Shown: positions 1-8,261 of the stretch, piece by piece
Layout: each line of letters opens with the position of its first letter
Numbering within the stretch: the stretch's first letter is position 1
Origin: Stenotrophomonas aracearum
GTDB lineage: Bacteria > Pseudomonadota > Gammaproteobacteria > Xanthomonadales > Xanthomonadaceae
DNA length: 64,000 bases
Direction: 5' to 3'
Assembly: GCF_031834615.1 (NCBI RefSeq)
Contig: NZ_CP115543.1
Location: forward strand, 3,917,001 to 3,981,000
The notes under the pieces: generated by a model
What the model saw: only the letters and a program-made list of their open reading frames with translations
Databases searched by the model: none
What the model was told of the DNA's origin: nothing
Made by a program: the position numbers and the translations under genes

Positions 1-789
1 TTCATGCGTGGCGTGCGCCCGCGCGACGTCCTGATGTACTGGGGCGGCGACGAGCGCGGCAACGACTACGGCGGCAATGCGGCCAAGGACTTCCCGTTCT
101 GCGTGCCGATCTCCACCCAGTGCCTGCACGCCGCCGGCGCTGCGCTGAAGTTCAAGCTCAACCAGGAGAAGCAGATCGCCGTGGCCGTCTGCGGCGACGG
201 TGGCAGCTCCAAGACCGACTTCTATGCTGCGCTGAACTCGGCCGGTGCCTACAAGCTGCCGCTGATCCTGTGCATCGTCAACAACGGTTGGGCGATCTCG
301 GTGCCGCGTTCGGCCCAGACCGGTGCGGAAACGCTGGCCCAGAAGGGCCTGGCCGGTGGCCTGCACTGCCTGCAGGTGGACGGCAACGACCTGATCGCGG
401 TGATGGCCGCCATGCTGCAGGCGCGCGAGCGCGCGCTGGCCGGCGACGGCGGCACCGTGCTGGAACTGATGACCTACCGCCTGTCCGACCACACAACCGC
501 CGATGACGCGCGCCGCTACCGCGACGATGCCGAGGTGAAGGACGCCTGGCAGCGCGAACCGATGCTGCGCCTGCGCAAGTACCTGATCGGTGCCGGCGTG
601 TGGAGCGATGAAGAAGAACAGGCGTGGACCGTCGAGTGCGGCAAGCGCGTGGACGAAGAAGTGAACCTGTACCTAAACACGCCGGTGCAGCCGGTCGAGG
701 CGATGTTCGACTTCCTGTATGCCGATCCGCCGCAGGACCTGCTGGCCCAGCGCGCCCAGGCGATTGCCCTGGAGCAGCGCCATGGATGA
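1..789 (+). CDS. pdhA: 2-oxoacid dehydrogenase E1 component, alpha subunit (5' end outside window)
   Basis: Thiamine-diphosphate-dependent decarboxylase subunit of a two-subunit (alpha2beta2) 2-oxoacid dehydrogenase E1; it decarboxylates the 2-oxoacid and passes the acyl group to lipoyl-E2. About 262 C-terminal residues are visible; the family is about 360, so roughly 100 are missing to the left. The ThDP signature is present: a GDGGSSKTDFYAALN start and, about 30 residues on, the closing NN. The ATG at 4 is internal, not the start. The stop overlaps an ATG at 782, and E1 beta, an SH3 protein and E2 follow on the same strand. Xanthomonad genomes usually call these pdhA/pdhB; a branched-chain 2-oxoacid substrate cannot be excluded from sequence. 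Confidence 0.9.
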   Translation, partial: FMRGVRPRDVLMYWGGDERGNDYGGNAAKDFPFCVPISTQCLHAAGAALKFKLNQEKQIAVAVCGDGGSSKTDFYAALNSAGAYKLPLILCIVNNGWAISVPRSAQTGAETLAQKGLAGGLHCLQVDGNDLIAVMAAMLQARERALAGDGGTVLELMTYRLSDHTTADDARRYRDDAEVKDAWQREPMLRLRKYLIGAGVWSDEEEQAWTVECGKRVDEEVNLYLNTPVQPVEAMFDFLYADPPQDLLAQRAQAIALEQRHG

Positions 790-862
790 GATCAAGAACG
801 GCGCCTCCGGCGCGCAGACCAACGCCGCCGACAGCGCCGCCGTCGCGCGCGGAGAAGAAACG

Positions 863-1849
863 ATGACCAGCACCCCCATCACCCTCATCGAAGCCATCAC
901 CCAGGCCCTGGCCTGGGAGCTGGAGCACGACAAGTCGGTGCTGGTGCTCGGCGAAGACGTCGGTGTCAACGGCGGCGTGTTCCGCGCCACCGCCGGCCTG
1001 CAGCAGCGCTTCGGCGCCGACCGCATCCTGGACACCCCGCTGGATGAAACCACTATTGCCGGCCTGACCATCGGCCTGGCCGCACAGGGCATGAAGCCGG
1101 TGGCCGAAGCCCAGTTCGACGGCTTCATGTACCCGATGGTGGACCACATCGTCTGCCACGCCGCGCGCCTGCGTTACCGCACCCGTGGCCGTCTGCACTG
1201 CCCGATGGTGCTGCGCGTGCCGTGGGGCGGCGGCATCCGCGCGCCGGAACACCACAGCGAAGCCAACGAAGCGATCTTCACCAACGTGCCGGGCCTGCGC
1301 GTGGTGCTGCCTTCTTCGCCGCAGCGCGCCTATGGCCTGCTGCTGGCCGCGATCCGCGAACCGGATCCGGTGATCTACATGGAACCCAAGCGCATCTACC
1401 GCCAGTACAAGGAAGTAGTGGTCAACGACGGCGAAGCGCTGCCGCTGGACGTGTGCTTCGTGCTGCGCGACGGCACCGACGTGACCCTGGTGACCTGGGG
1501 CGCGCAGGTGAAGGAAGCGCTGGAAGCGGCCGACAAGCTGGCCGGCGAAGGCATCAGTGCCGAGGTGATCGACGTGGCCACGCTGCGTCCGCTCGACTTC
1601 GCCACCATCGCCGAGTCGGTGGCCAAGACCGGCCGCTGCGTGATCGTGCAGGAGGCCCCGAAGACCGCGGGCTTCGGCGCTGAAATCGCCGCGCGCCTGG
1701 CCGAGGAATCGCTGTACGACCTGCTCGCGCCGGTCGAACGCGTGACCGGCTACGACACCCACATTCCGCTGTTCCGCCTGGAAATGAAGTACCTGCCGAG
1801 CGTGGACCGGATCGTCAGCGCGGCCAAACGCGCGGTGGCGGCAGGCTGA
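863..1849 (+). CDS. pdhB: 2-oxoacid dehydrogenase E1 component, beta subunit
   Basis: Beta subunit of the ThDP-dependent E1, 328 residues, the normal family length. It opens with the conserved MTSTPITLIEAITQAL block and GEDVGVNGGVFRAT, and has the transketolase-type pyrimidine-binding domain followed by the C-terminal domain (GRCVIVQEAPKTAGFGAEIA). I chose the ATG at 863 because GGAG lies 8 bases upstream and the family begins there. An in-frame ATG at 782 overlapping the pdhA stop would add 27 residues of low-complexity sequence. The stop at 1849 is 1 base from the next start, so the operon is tightly coupled. Confidence 0.9.
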   Translation: MTSTPITLIEAITQALAWELEHDKSVLVLGEDVGVNGGVFRATAGLQQRFGADRILDTPLDETTIAGLTIGLAAQGMKPVAEAQFDGFMYPMVDHIVCHAARLRYRTRGRLHCPMVLRVPWGGGIRAPEHHSEANEAIFTNVPGLRVVLPSSPQRAYGLLLAAIREPDPVIYMEPKRIYRQYKEVVVNDGEALPLDVCFVLRDGTDVTLVTWGAQVKEALEAADKLAGEGISAEVIDVATLRPLDFATIAESVAKTGRCVIVQEAPKTAGFGAEIAARLAEESLYDLLAPVERVTGYDTHIPLFRLEMKYLPSVDRIVSAAKRAVAAG

Positions 1850-1850
1850 C

Positions 1851-2204
1851 ATGCGGGCCCGTCTCCTAGGCCCGTACCGCAGCCAGTACCCCAACCCGCT
1901 CCGGTTCCGCACCGGCCAGATCGTCGAACTGGGTGTTCGTGACGAGGAATGGCCGGCGTTTGCCTGGGTACGCACCGATGACGGGCGTGCCGGCTGGGCA
2001 CCGGTAGCGTGGTTGCAGAGGTTGGACGAGGGTCGCGCGGAAGCACTGCGCGACTACGACGCCCGCGAACTGGACGTGGACAGTGGCGAAATGGTCAAGC
2101 TGCATCATGAACACGGCGGCTGGTGGTGGTCCGAACGCGCAAACGGCGCGACGGGCTGGCTGCCGGCCCGCGATCTCGAACTGCTGGAAGAGAACTGCAC
2201 ATGA
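1851..2204 (+). CDS. small protein with two SH3-like domains, in the dehydrogenase operon
   Basis: 117 residues, no signal peptide and no membrane segment. Two SH3-like folds can be read: residues about 1-55 (RTGQIVELG ... GRAGWAPVAWL) and about 62-115 (ALRDYDARELDVDSGE ... GGWWWSERANGATGWLPARD), the latter with a classical ALxDYDA opening, tryptophan pair and GWLPA closing. It starts one base after pdhB and its TGA overlaps the ATG of the E2 gene, so it is translated as part of the complex operon. A scaffolding or binding role for the dehydrogenase complex is an inference from position only; no enzymatic motif is visible. Confidence 0.8.
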   Translation: MRARLLGPYRSQYPNPLRFRTGQIVELGVRDEEWPAFAWVRTDDGRAGWAPVAWLQRLDEGRAEALRDYDARELDVDSGEMVKLHHEHGGWWWSERANGATGWLPARDLELLEENCT

Positions 2205-3598
2205 GTGAGAACAAGAATTTCCACCTGCCCGACCTCGGCGAAGGCCTGCCCGACGCCACCATCGTCGAGTGGTTCGTCAAGGAAGGCGACGTGATCAAGC
2301 TGGACGAGCCGCTGGTCTCGATGGAGACCGCCAAGGCCGTGGTTGAAGTGCCCTCGCCGTTCTCCGGCACGGTGCTGAAGCTGGCCGGCGGCGCCGGCGA
2401 CATCATTCCCACCGGCAGCGTGCTGGCCCAGTTCGTACTGGACCCGAACCTGCCGCAGCGCGCCGATGGCCAGGACACCGGCCACAGCCACAGCCACGGC
2501 CACGCGGCGCCGGCGCCGACACCGAGCACCGGCCAGACCGCCCCGGCGCAGCCGGACAAGGTGGTGGCTTCCGACGATGGCGGCGAGATCGCCAAGCCGG
2601 GCGCCGAGCGCGAAGACGAAGGCACCGTGGTCGGTGCGATGCAGAGCTCCAACGCCGTGCACGCCGAACAGGCGGTGGCGGTAGGCGGGGTCAAGGCCGT
2701 GCCGGCGGTGCGCGCCACCGCGCGCAAGCTGGGCGTGGACCTGACCCGCGTGCGGGCCACCGGCGCCGACGGCGCGGTGACCATGGCCGACGTCAAGCAG
2801 GCCGCTGCCGACGGCAGCGCCAAGGTCGGTGCGGCACCGGCACCTGCGGCGGCAGCCCCGGTGGCGGCAGCCGCCCCGGTCGCGCGCGCCGCTGAAGCCC
2901 GCGCGCCGTTGTCGGCCGCCGGCAAGCCGATGCGCACCCAGCCGCCGGGCGTGGTCGCCAAGGGCCAGCCGGAGCAGCTGAAGGGTGTCCGCCGCAACAT
3001 GGCACGGGTGATGGCCGACGCACACAGCAAGGTCGTGCCGACCACGCTGAACGACGACGCCGATATCCACGCCTGGGCGCCGGGCAACGACATGACCGCC
3101 CGCCTGGTGCGTGCGATCGTGGTCGGTTGCCAGAAGGTCCCGGCGCTGAATGCCTGGTTCGACGGCGACGCCCTGACCCGCACCCTGCACGCACACGTGG
3201 ACGTGGGCATCGCGGTGGACACCGACGACGGCCTGTTCGTGCCGGCCCTGCGCAATGCCGACGTGCTGGATGCACGCGGCATCCGCGAAGGCGTGAACCG
3301 CCTGCGTGAGCAGGTCGAAGCGCGCTCGATCGCGGCCTCGGAGCTGAGCGGCTACACCATCTCGCTCTCCAACTTCGGCATGTTCGCCGGTCGCTATGCC
3401 ACCCCGGTGGTGGTACCGCCGTGCGTGGCCATCGTCGCCGCCGGCCGTGCCCGCCACCAGATGACCCCGGTCATGGGCGGCGTGGAAGCGCACAAGGTGA
3501 TCCCGCTGTCGGTCACCTTCGACCACCGCGCGGCCACCGGTGGCGAAGCGGCCCGCTTCCTGCGCGCGATGCTGGACGACCTGGCCCTGGCCAACTGA
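2201..3598 (+). CDS. dihydrolipoamide acyltransferase, E2 component
   Basis: 465 residues, cytoplasmic core of the 2-oxoacid dehydrogenase complex; takes the acyl group from E1 on lipoyl-lysine and transfers it to CoA. Order of domains: one lipoyl domain (residues 3-78, lipoylated Lys45 in METAKAVVE), a long Ala/Pro linker with a His/Ser stretch, an E3/E1-binding domain (AVRATARKLGVDLTRVRATG, about 168-205), a second Ala/Pro linker, and the catalytic domain. The usual DHRxxDG active-site motif reads DHRAATGG (His442, Thr446 in place of Asp). ATG overlaps the preceding TGA (ATGA). A strong terminator follows at 3619. The complex's E3 gene is not seen. Confidence 0.9.
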   Translation: MSENKNFHLPDLGEGLPDATIVEWFVKEGDVIKLDEPLVSMETAKAVVEVPSPFSGTVLKLAGGAGDIIPTGSVLAQFVLDPNLPQRADGQDTGHSHSHGHAAPAPTPSTGQTAPAQPDKVVASDDGGEIAKPGAEREDEGTVVGAMQSSNAVHAEQAVAVGGVKAVPAVRATARKLGVDLTRVRATGADGAVTMADVKQAAADGSAKVGAAPAPAAAAPVAAAAPVARAAEARAPLSAAGKPMRTQPPGVVAKGQPEQLKGVRRNMARVMADAHSKVVPTTLNDDADIHAWAPGNDMTARLVRAIVVGCQKVPALNAWFDGDALTRTLHAHVDVGIAVDTDDGLFVPALRNADVLDARGIREGVNRLREQVEARSIAASELSGYTISLSNFGMFAGRYATPVVVPPCVAIVAAGRARHQMTPVMGGVEAHKVIPLSVTFDHRAATGGEAARFLRAMLDDLALAN

Positions 3599-3618
3599 CC
3601 GGCTCCACGTGAGGAAGT

Positions 3619-3653
3619 GACGACGGCCACCGCAGGGTGGCCGTCGTCGTTTT
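3619..3653 (+). terminator. rho-independent terminator after the dehydrogenase operon
   Basis: Perfect 13-bp stem (3619-3631 with 3636-3648), loop GCAG, followed by GTTTT. It closes the E1-SH3-E2 operon before the GGDEF gene. Confidence 0.85.
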
Positions 3654-3721
3654 GGGGGGGTTCAAGCCGGGCCCCGCCGCGCCGATACTGTTCCAACCTC
3701 ACCCTGTCCCAAGACCGCCGC

Positions 3722-5275
3722 ATGAAGGACCCGCAGGACGCCCTCCCCAGCCCCGGCCCCGGCACTGCCGTGGGGCGGCTGCTGTCGCGCCGCCTGGGCG
3801 CGGCCAAGGCGACCGGGGATACGGTGGACACGCCCGTCGCCAGGGGCGGCAGCAGCGCCCAGCTGCAACGCCTGTTCGCCGGCGCCGAGCAGCCCGAACC
3901 GCTGCTGGCGGCGTTCGCCGACGGCATGGCCACCCTTCCCGGCGAGCTGGGCGACATGGGCCAGCGCCTGCAGTCGGCCCAGCGCAGCGCCGACTGGGTC
4001 AGCTACGGCCGCGCCATGCGCCAGCTGATCGACAAGTACATCCGCACCATCGAGCAGGACAGCCCCGACGGCCCGCCCGACAGCCTGCGCCTGCGCGAAC
4101 TGCTGCGCATGACCCTGGGCGTGACCGTAGCCAGCCTGCTGCAGAACATGCCCGAACTGAAGGACGAGCCGGTGCAGCTGGCCGCCGAGCTGCGCCACTG
4201 GCACCCCGGCCAGCCGCTGCAGCCGCTGGAGCTGCGCCTGCGCGAGCTCACCCACCAGATCGGCGTGCGCAGCGACGGCTGGCAGGAACAGCAGGAACTG
4301 CTGCTGAGCCTGTTCGACCTGCTGCTCGAGAACATCGGCGAACTGCTCGACGACAGCAGCTGGCTGCATGGTCAGCTGCATGCCGTACGTGCGCTGATCG
4401 GCGGCCCGCTGGACCGTGACTCGGTCGAGCAGGCGCGCGCCAACCTGCGCGAAGTGATCTACAAGCAGGGCCTGCTCAAGCAGGGAATCGTCGATTCCAA
4501 GGCCGCCATGAAGAGCCTGATGGGCGACTTCATCGAACAGCTGGATGGCATGGCGGTCAGCACCGGCGAGTACCACGATCGGATCAGCAGCTATGCGCTG
4601 GCGCTGAAGGAAGCGCGCAGCATTGCGGACCTCAACCAACTGCTGCAGGACGTGCTGCAGGACACCGGCCGCGTGCAGGAACAGGCGCTGCAGGCACGCG
4701 ACCACCTGGGCAACGCCCGCCGCGACGTGGAACAGGCCGAAGCGCGCATTGCCGAGCTGGAACAGGAACTGCGAGACGTCTCCGGGCTGGTGCGTACCGA
4801 CCCGCTGACCGGTGCATTGAACCGGCGCGGCTTCGACGAGCTGCTGGAACGTGAACTGACCCGCGCCGAACGGCACGGCCACCCGTTGGCGCTGGCGCTG
4901 CTGGACCTGGATGACTTCCACCAGACCAACAGCGACCACGGCCACCCCGGTGGCGACGCGATCCTGCGTCACCTGGTCACCGTGTGCCAGCTGCTGCTGC
5001 GCAGCTCGGACACCATCGCGCGCATCGGGGGCGACGAGTTCGTGCTGTTGATGCCCGAAACCCCGGGCGCCGACAGCATGTCCACCCTGCAGCGGCTGCA
5101 GCGATCGCTGGCGCAGCGGCCACTGCAGCTGGACGGCCAACGCGTACCGGTCCACTTCAGCGCAGGCCTGGCCCAGTGGCAGCCCGGCGAAAGCGGTGAC
5201 GCCCTGCTCAAGCGCGCCGATGCGGCGCTATACGCCGCGAAACGGGTCGGTAAGAACAGGGTACAGGCGGGGTAG
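3722..5275 (+). CDS. diguanylate cyclase with N-terminal helical sensor region
   Basis: 517 residues. The C-terminal ~170 residues are a GGDEF domain making cyclic-di-GMP from two GTP: TDPLTGALNRRGF, then IGGDEFV with the GGDEF signature at 436-440. An RSSD at 427-430, five residues upstream, fits the RxxD inhibitory site, so product feedback is expected. The first ~340 residues are predicted mostly helical and Leu/Gln-rich, with a coiled-coil-like stretch just before the catalytic domain (EQAEARIAELEQELRDVSG). No membrane segment is seen, so the protein is probably cytoplasmic; the signal sensed is unknown. ATG at 3722 was chosen; a reading frame upstream of it runs through the terminator and is not coding. 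The stop codon lies in a SMAG repeat. Confidence 0.85.
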   Translation: MKDPQDALPSPGPGTAVGRLLSRRLGAAKATGDTVDTPVARGGSSAQLQRLFAGAEQPEPLLAAFADGMATLPGELGDMGQRLQSAQRSADWVSYGRAMRQLIDKYIRTIEQDSPDGPPDSLRLRELLRMTLGVTVASLLQNMPELKDEPVQLAAELRHWHPGQPLQPLELRLRELTHQIGVRSDGWQEQQELLLSLFDLLLENIGELLDDSSWLHGQLHAVRALIGGPLDRDSVEQARANLREVIYKQGLLKQGIVDSKAAMKSLMGDFIEQLDGMAVSTGEYHDRISSYALALKEARSIADLNQLLQDVLQDTGRVQEQALQARDHLGNARRDVEQAEARIAELEQELRDVSGLVRTDPLTGALNRRGFDELLERELTRAERHGHPLALALLDLDDFHQTNSDHGHPGGDAILRHLVTVCQLLLRSSDTIARIGGDEFVLLMPETPGADSMSTLQRLQRSLAQRPLQLDGQRVPVHFSAGLAQWQPGESGDALLKRADAALYAAKRVGKNRVQAG

Positions 5276-5336
5276 AGCCACGCCCTGCGTGGCTGTCGCG
5301 ATGCCGCACCCCGCGTAGCGACACGCCACGCGTGTC
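5272..5336 (+). repeat. two SMAG-type palindromes, tandem
   Basis: Two short palindromes each headed by GTAG on the plus strand. First: GTAG 5272-5275, stem AGCCACGC / GCGTGGCT (5276-5283 with 5287-5294), 3-base loop. Second: GTAG 5315-5318, stem GACACGC / GCGTGTC (5320-5326 with 5330-5336), 3-base loop. This is the layout of the SMAG elements known from Stenotrophomonas maltophilia. The TAG of the diguanylate cyclase stop codon is the TAG of the first GTAG. Lies between convergent genes and may act in 3'-end processing or termination. Confidence 0.75.
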
Positions 5337-5352
5337 CCAAGCAGTGCCGGAT

Positions 5353-6288
5353 TCAGTGCGCGGTCTTGCCGCGCGCCTTCTGGATCCCGGTCACCACCGC
5401 CAGCACTACCGCGCCGGCAATCACGCCGACCACCACATTCCCCAGCGCGCTCACCAGCCAACCCCACTGCCCATCCCCGCCCAGCCCCTGGACGAAGTGA
5501 TGCAGCGCCGGCACGTTGTGCACCAGGATCCCGCCACCGACCAGGAACATCGCGGCGGTACCGGCCACCGACAGGAACTTCATCAGCCACGGCGCCGATA
5601 CCAGAAGACCGCGACCGAACGCCGCCAGCGCCCCACCCTTGCGCGACAGGTACAGCCCCGCGTCATCCAGCTTCACGATGCCCGCCACCAGCCCATAGAC
5701 GAACACCGTCATGCCCAGCGCGATCACCACCAGCGCGGTCAACTGGTTGAGGAACGGCGCGGCCGATACCACGCCCAGCGACAGCACGATGATCTCGGCA
5801 GACAGGATGAAGTCGGTGCGCACCGCGCCTTTGATCTTGTCCTTCTCCCACGCCACCATGTCGACCTTCTCATCGGCCAGCGCAGCGACCCGTTCGGCCT
5901 TCTTCTGCGCGTCTTCTTCCTTCGAGTGCAGGAAGCGGTGCGCCAGCTTTTCCACACCCTCGTAGCAGAGGAAGGCGCCGCCGATCATCATCAGCGGCAC
6001 CACGATCGGAATCGGATAGCCCTTGCCCTTCAGCCACGCTTCCAGCGCGCTGATCGCCAGCGCCGCCGGAACCAGGATCGCCTTGTTCACCAGCGAGCCC
6101 TTGGCCACCGCCCACACCACCGGCAGCTCGCGGTTGGCGCTGACCCCGGTGACCTGCTGAGCGTTCAGCGCCAGGTCGTCGCCCAGCACGCCGGCGGTCT
6201 TCTTCGCCGCCACCTTGGTCAGGATGGAGACGTCATCCAGCAGGGCGGCGATATCGTCGAGCAACGCAAACAGGCTGGCACCGGCCAT
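5353..6288 (-). CDS. DUF808 (YedI-type) inner-membrane protein
   Basis: 311 residues, member of the DUF808 family of bacterial inner-membrane proteins without a settled function. It opens with the family hallmark ASLFALLDDIAALLDDVS and VAAKKTAGVLGDDLALNA, then shows several hydrophobic segments (about residues 70-90, 100-120, 165-215, 235-310). The central part has a Lys/Glu-rich cytoplasmic loop (HSKEEDAQKKAERV). Start taken at the ATG whose first base is 6288; an ATG two codons upstream at 6294 is equally possible, and the longer frame beyond is not conserved-looking. Convergent with the diguanylate cyclase, divergent from the UbiB-like kinase. Confidence 0.8.
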   Translation of the reverse strand: MAGASLFALLDDIAALLDDVSILTKVAAKKTAGVLGDDLALNAQQVTGVSANRELPVVWAVAKGSLVNKAILVPAALAISALEAWLKGKGYPIPIVVPLMMIGGAFLCYEGVEKLAHRFLHSKEEDAQKKAERVAALADEKVDMVAWEKDKIKGAVRTDFILSAEIIVLSLGVVSAAPFLNQLTALVVIALGMTVFVYGLVAGIVKLDDAGLYLSRKGGALAAFGRGLLVSAPWLMKFLSVAGTAAMFLVGGGILVHNVPALHHFVQGLGGDGQWGWLVSALGNVVVGVIAGAVVLAVVTGIQKARGKTAH

Positions 6289-6419
6289 GGTCATCCAGGA
6301 ATCGAAGGGTGGCAGCGATTCTGCCCGATCCGGCCGCGTTCGTCGAAGATCGCCGGGATTCACCAGCCCACCACTTCCCGGCGGCGACACTGCGGGTCTG
6401 TATCGCCCCGGAGCCCTGC

Positions 6420-8108
6420 TTGACTACCACGCCCCTCGTCCCCGGCTCACCCTCGCTGGTCAAAGGCATGAACCGCCGCAGCCAGATCCTGCGCCTGCTG
6501 CTGCGCTACCGGCACTCGGGCGTGTTTTCGGGCATGAACCTGGACGCACGCGCCGTCCACGACCTGCCGCCGGAAGGAAATCCGGAGCAGTTCGTCACCG
6601 ACCTGGAATCGCTGGGCCCCACCTTCGTCAAGCTGGGGCAGATGCTGTCCACCCGCCCGGACATGGTGCCGGTGGAATTCGCTACCGCGCTGGAGCGCAT
6701 GCAGGAAAAGGTGGCGCCGATCCCGGTCGAGCGCGTCTACGGCATCATCGAGCAGGAACTGGGCGCGTCGGTATCCAAGCTGTTCGCCAGCTTCGACCCG
6801 GTGCCGCTGGGCTGCGCCTCCATCGCGCAGGTGCACCGCGCGCAGCTGCATGACGGCCGCGAGGTCGCGGTGAAGGTGCAGAAGCCGGAAGTGGCCGCAC
6901 AGCTGCGTTCGGACCTGGAAGTGCTGCGCAGCTTCGCGCTGGCCGCCGACCACCTGACCCAGGTGGGCCGCCGGGTGCGCCTGCGCGACTGGCTCAACGA
7001 ATTCGCCAAGACCCTGATGCAGGAGCTGGACTACCAGGCCGAAGCCGAGAACCTGCAGCGCTTCGGCCAGCACCTGCGTCCGTTCAAGCCGCTGTGGGTG
7101 CCGCAGCCGATCTGGGACTACTGCAGCCACCGCGTGCTGACCATGGAACTGGCGCAGGGCGTGCGCGTGGACATGATCCCCGACGTGCGCCGCACCGAAG
7201 AACCGATGGCACCGCTGGCCGCCGCCCTGATCCGGGGCTACATCGACCAGATCTTCGTGCACGGGGAGATCCACGCCGACCCGCATCCGGGCAACCTGCG
7301 GGTCACCCCCGACGGCCGCCTGGCGATCTTCGACCTGGGCATGGTCGCGCACATGCCGCCGCGCCTGCGCGAGCGCCTGCTCAAGCTGCTGTTCGCCGCC
7401 GTCGACGGACGCGGCGAGGAAGTGGCCGATGAGATCATCGGCATCAGCACGCGCCTGGAAGCCTTCGACGAGGAGCGTTACCTGCGCGAGACCGGCCAGG
7501 TCATCGCGCGCTATGCGGCCAGCGGCACGTTCTCCGAGGGCCGCGTGGTGCTGGACCTGGTGCGGATCGCCACCGCCAGCGGGTTGCGCACGCCGCCCGA
7601 ACTGAGCCTGCTGGGGAAGGCGCTGCTCAACCTGGAAGCCGTATGCCGGCTGCTCTCGCCCGACCTGGACACCCGGCGCATCGTCGAACGGCAGCTGCAG
7701 CACGTGATGCGTGCTCGCCTGAAGAAATCGCTCTCTGCCGCCAACCTCGCCAGTGAGGCGATGGAAGTGCAGCAGCTGTTGCGCGAAGGCCCGCGCAAGA
7801 TGTCCGACATCCTCGCCCTGCTGGCCGAGAACCGCCTGCAGATGAAGGTGACTGGGCTGGAAGAATCGCGCCTGATGGAGAACCTGCAGAAGATCGCCAA
7901 CCGGGTGTCGGCGGGCATCGTCACTGCCGCGCTCATTCTTGCTGCGGCGTTGATGATGAAGGTGGATACCGGCTGGCATTTCTTCGGCTATCCCGCGATC
8001 GCATTCACCTTGATGCTGATCGGCGTGATCCTCGGGCTCGGCATCATCCTCAGCGCACTGTTGTTCGACCGACGTGCGCGCTCGCGGGAAGAACGCGGTC
8101 ATCGCTGA
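6420..8108 (+). CDS. ubiB: UbiB/ABC1-family atypical protein kinase-like protein
   Basis: About 562 residues. UbiB-family proteins are atypical kinase/ATPase proteins required for ubiquinone biosynthesis. Visible landmarks: KLGQ (KxGQ motif, 71-74), the Ala-rich loop and ATP-lysine in VPLGCASIAQVHRA ... VAVKVQKP, the catalytic-loop equivalent HADPHPGN, and FDLGM in place of DFG. Two C-terminal hydrophobic helices (TAALILAAALMM and TLMLIGVILGLGIILSALLF) anchor it in the membrane. TTG at 6420 was chosen because GGAG is 7 bases upstream; an ATG at 6468 has a weaker site. The gene is outside a ubiE-ubiJ operon, so it may be a UbiB paralogue. Confidence 0.8.
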   Translation: MTTTPLVPGSPSLVKGMNRRSQILRLLLRYRHSGVFSGMNLDARAVHDLPPEGNPEQFVTDLESLGPTFVKLGQMLSTRPDMVPVEFATALERMQEKVAPIPVERVYGIIEQELGASVSKLFASFDPVPLGCASIAQVHRAQLHDGREVAVKVQKPEVAAQLRSDLEVLRSFALAADHLTQVGRRVRLRDWLNEFAKTLMQELDYQAEAENLQRFGQHLRPFKPLWVPQPIWDYCSHRVLTMELAQGVRVDMIPDVRRTEEPMAPLAAALIRGYIDQIFVHGEIHADPHPGNLRVTPDGRLAIFDLGMVAHMPPRLRERLLKLLFAAVDGRGEEVADEIIGISTRLEAFDEERYLRETGQVIARYAASGTFSEGRVVLDLVRIATASGLRTPPELSLLGKALLNLEAVCRLLSPDLDTRRIVERQLQHVMRARLKKSLSAANLASEAMEVQQLLREGPRKMSDILALLAENRLQMKVTGLEESRLMENLQKIANRVSAGIVTAALILAAALMMKVDTGWHFFGYPAIAFTLMLIGVILGLGIILSALLFDRRARSREERGHR

Positions 8109-8261
8109 GCTTTCACGCGCGCTTTACCCTTTGCAACACGATGCGGTGTAGGCATCCAGCGCGCGTTTTCAACAAACATTTCAGTCAGGTTCGTGCATGC
8201 ATGATCGGGTCATCTGCCTGTCATGTGGGTGTGCTTGGCAGCCGGTTCGTCTCCGCTGCCG

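Noticed and set aside
278..3526. Long minus-strand frames (565 and 473 codons) opposite the dehydrogenase genes
   Set aside because: They lie fully antisense to conserved enzymes; high-GC codon bias keeps such frames open, and their composition (Arg/His/Gln/Gly-rich) is not protein-like.
5332..6423. 363-codon plus-strand frame opposite the DUF808 gene
   Set aside because: Rich in His, Arg and Gln with no domain; the minus strand carries a recognised family with membrane segments.
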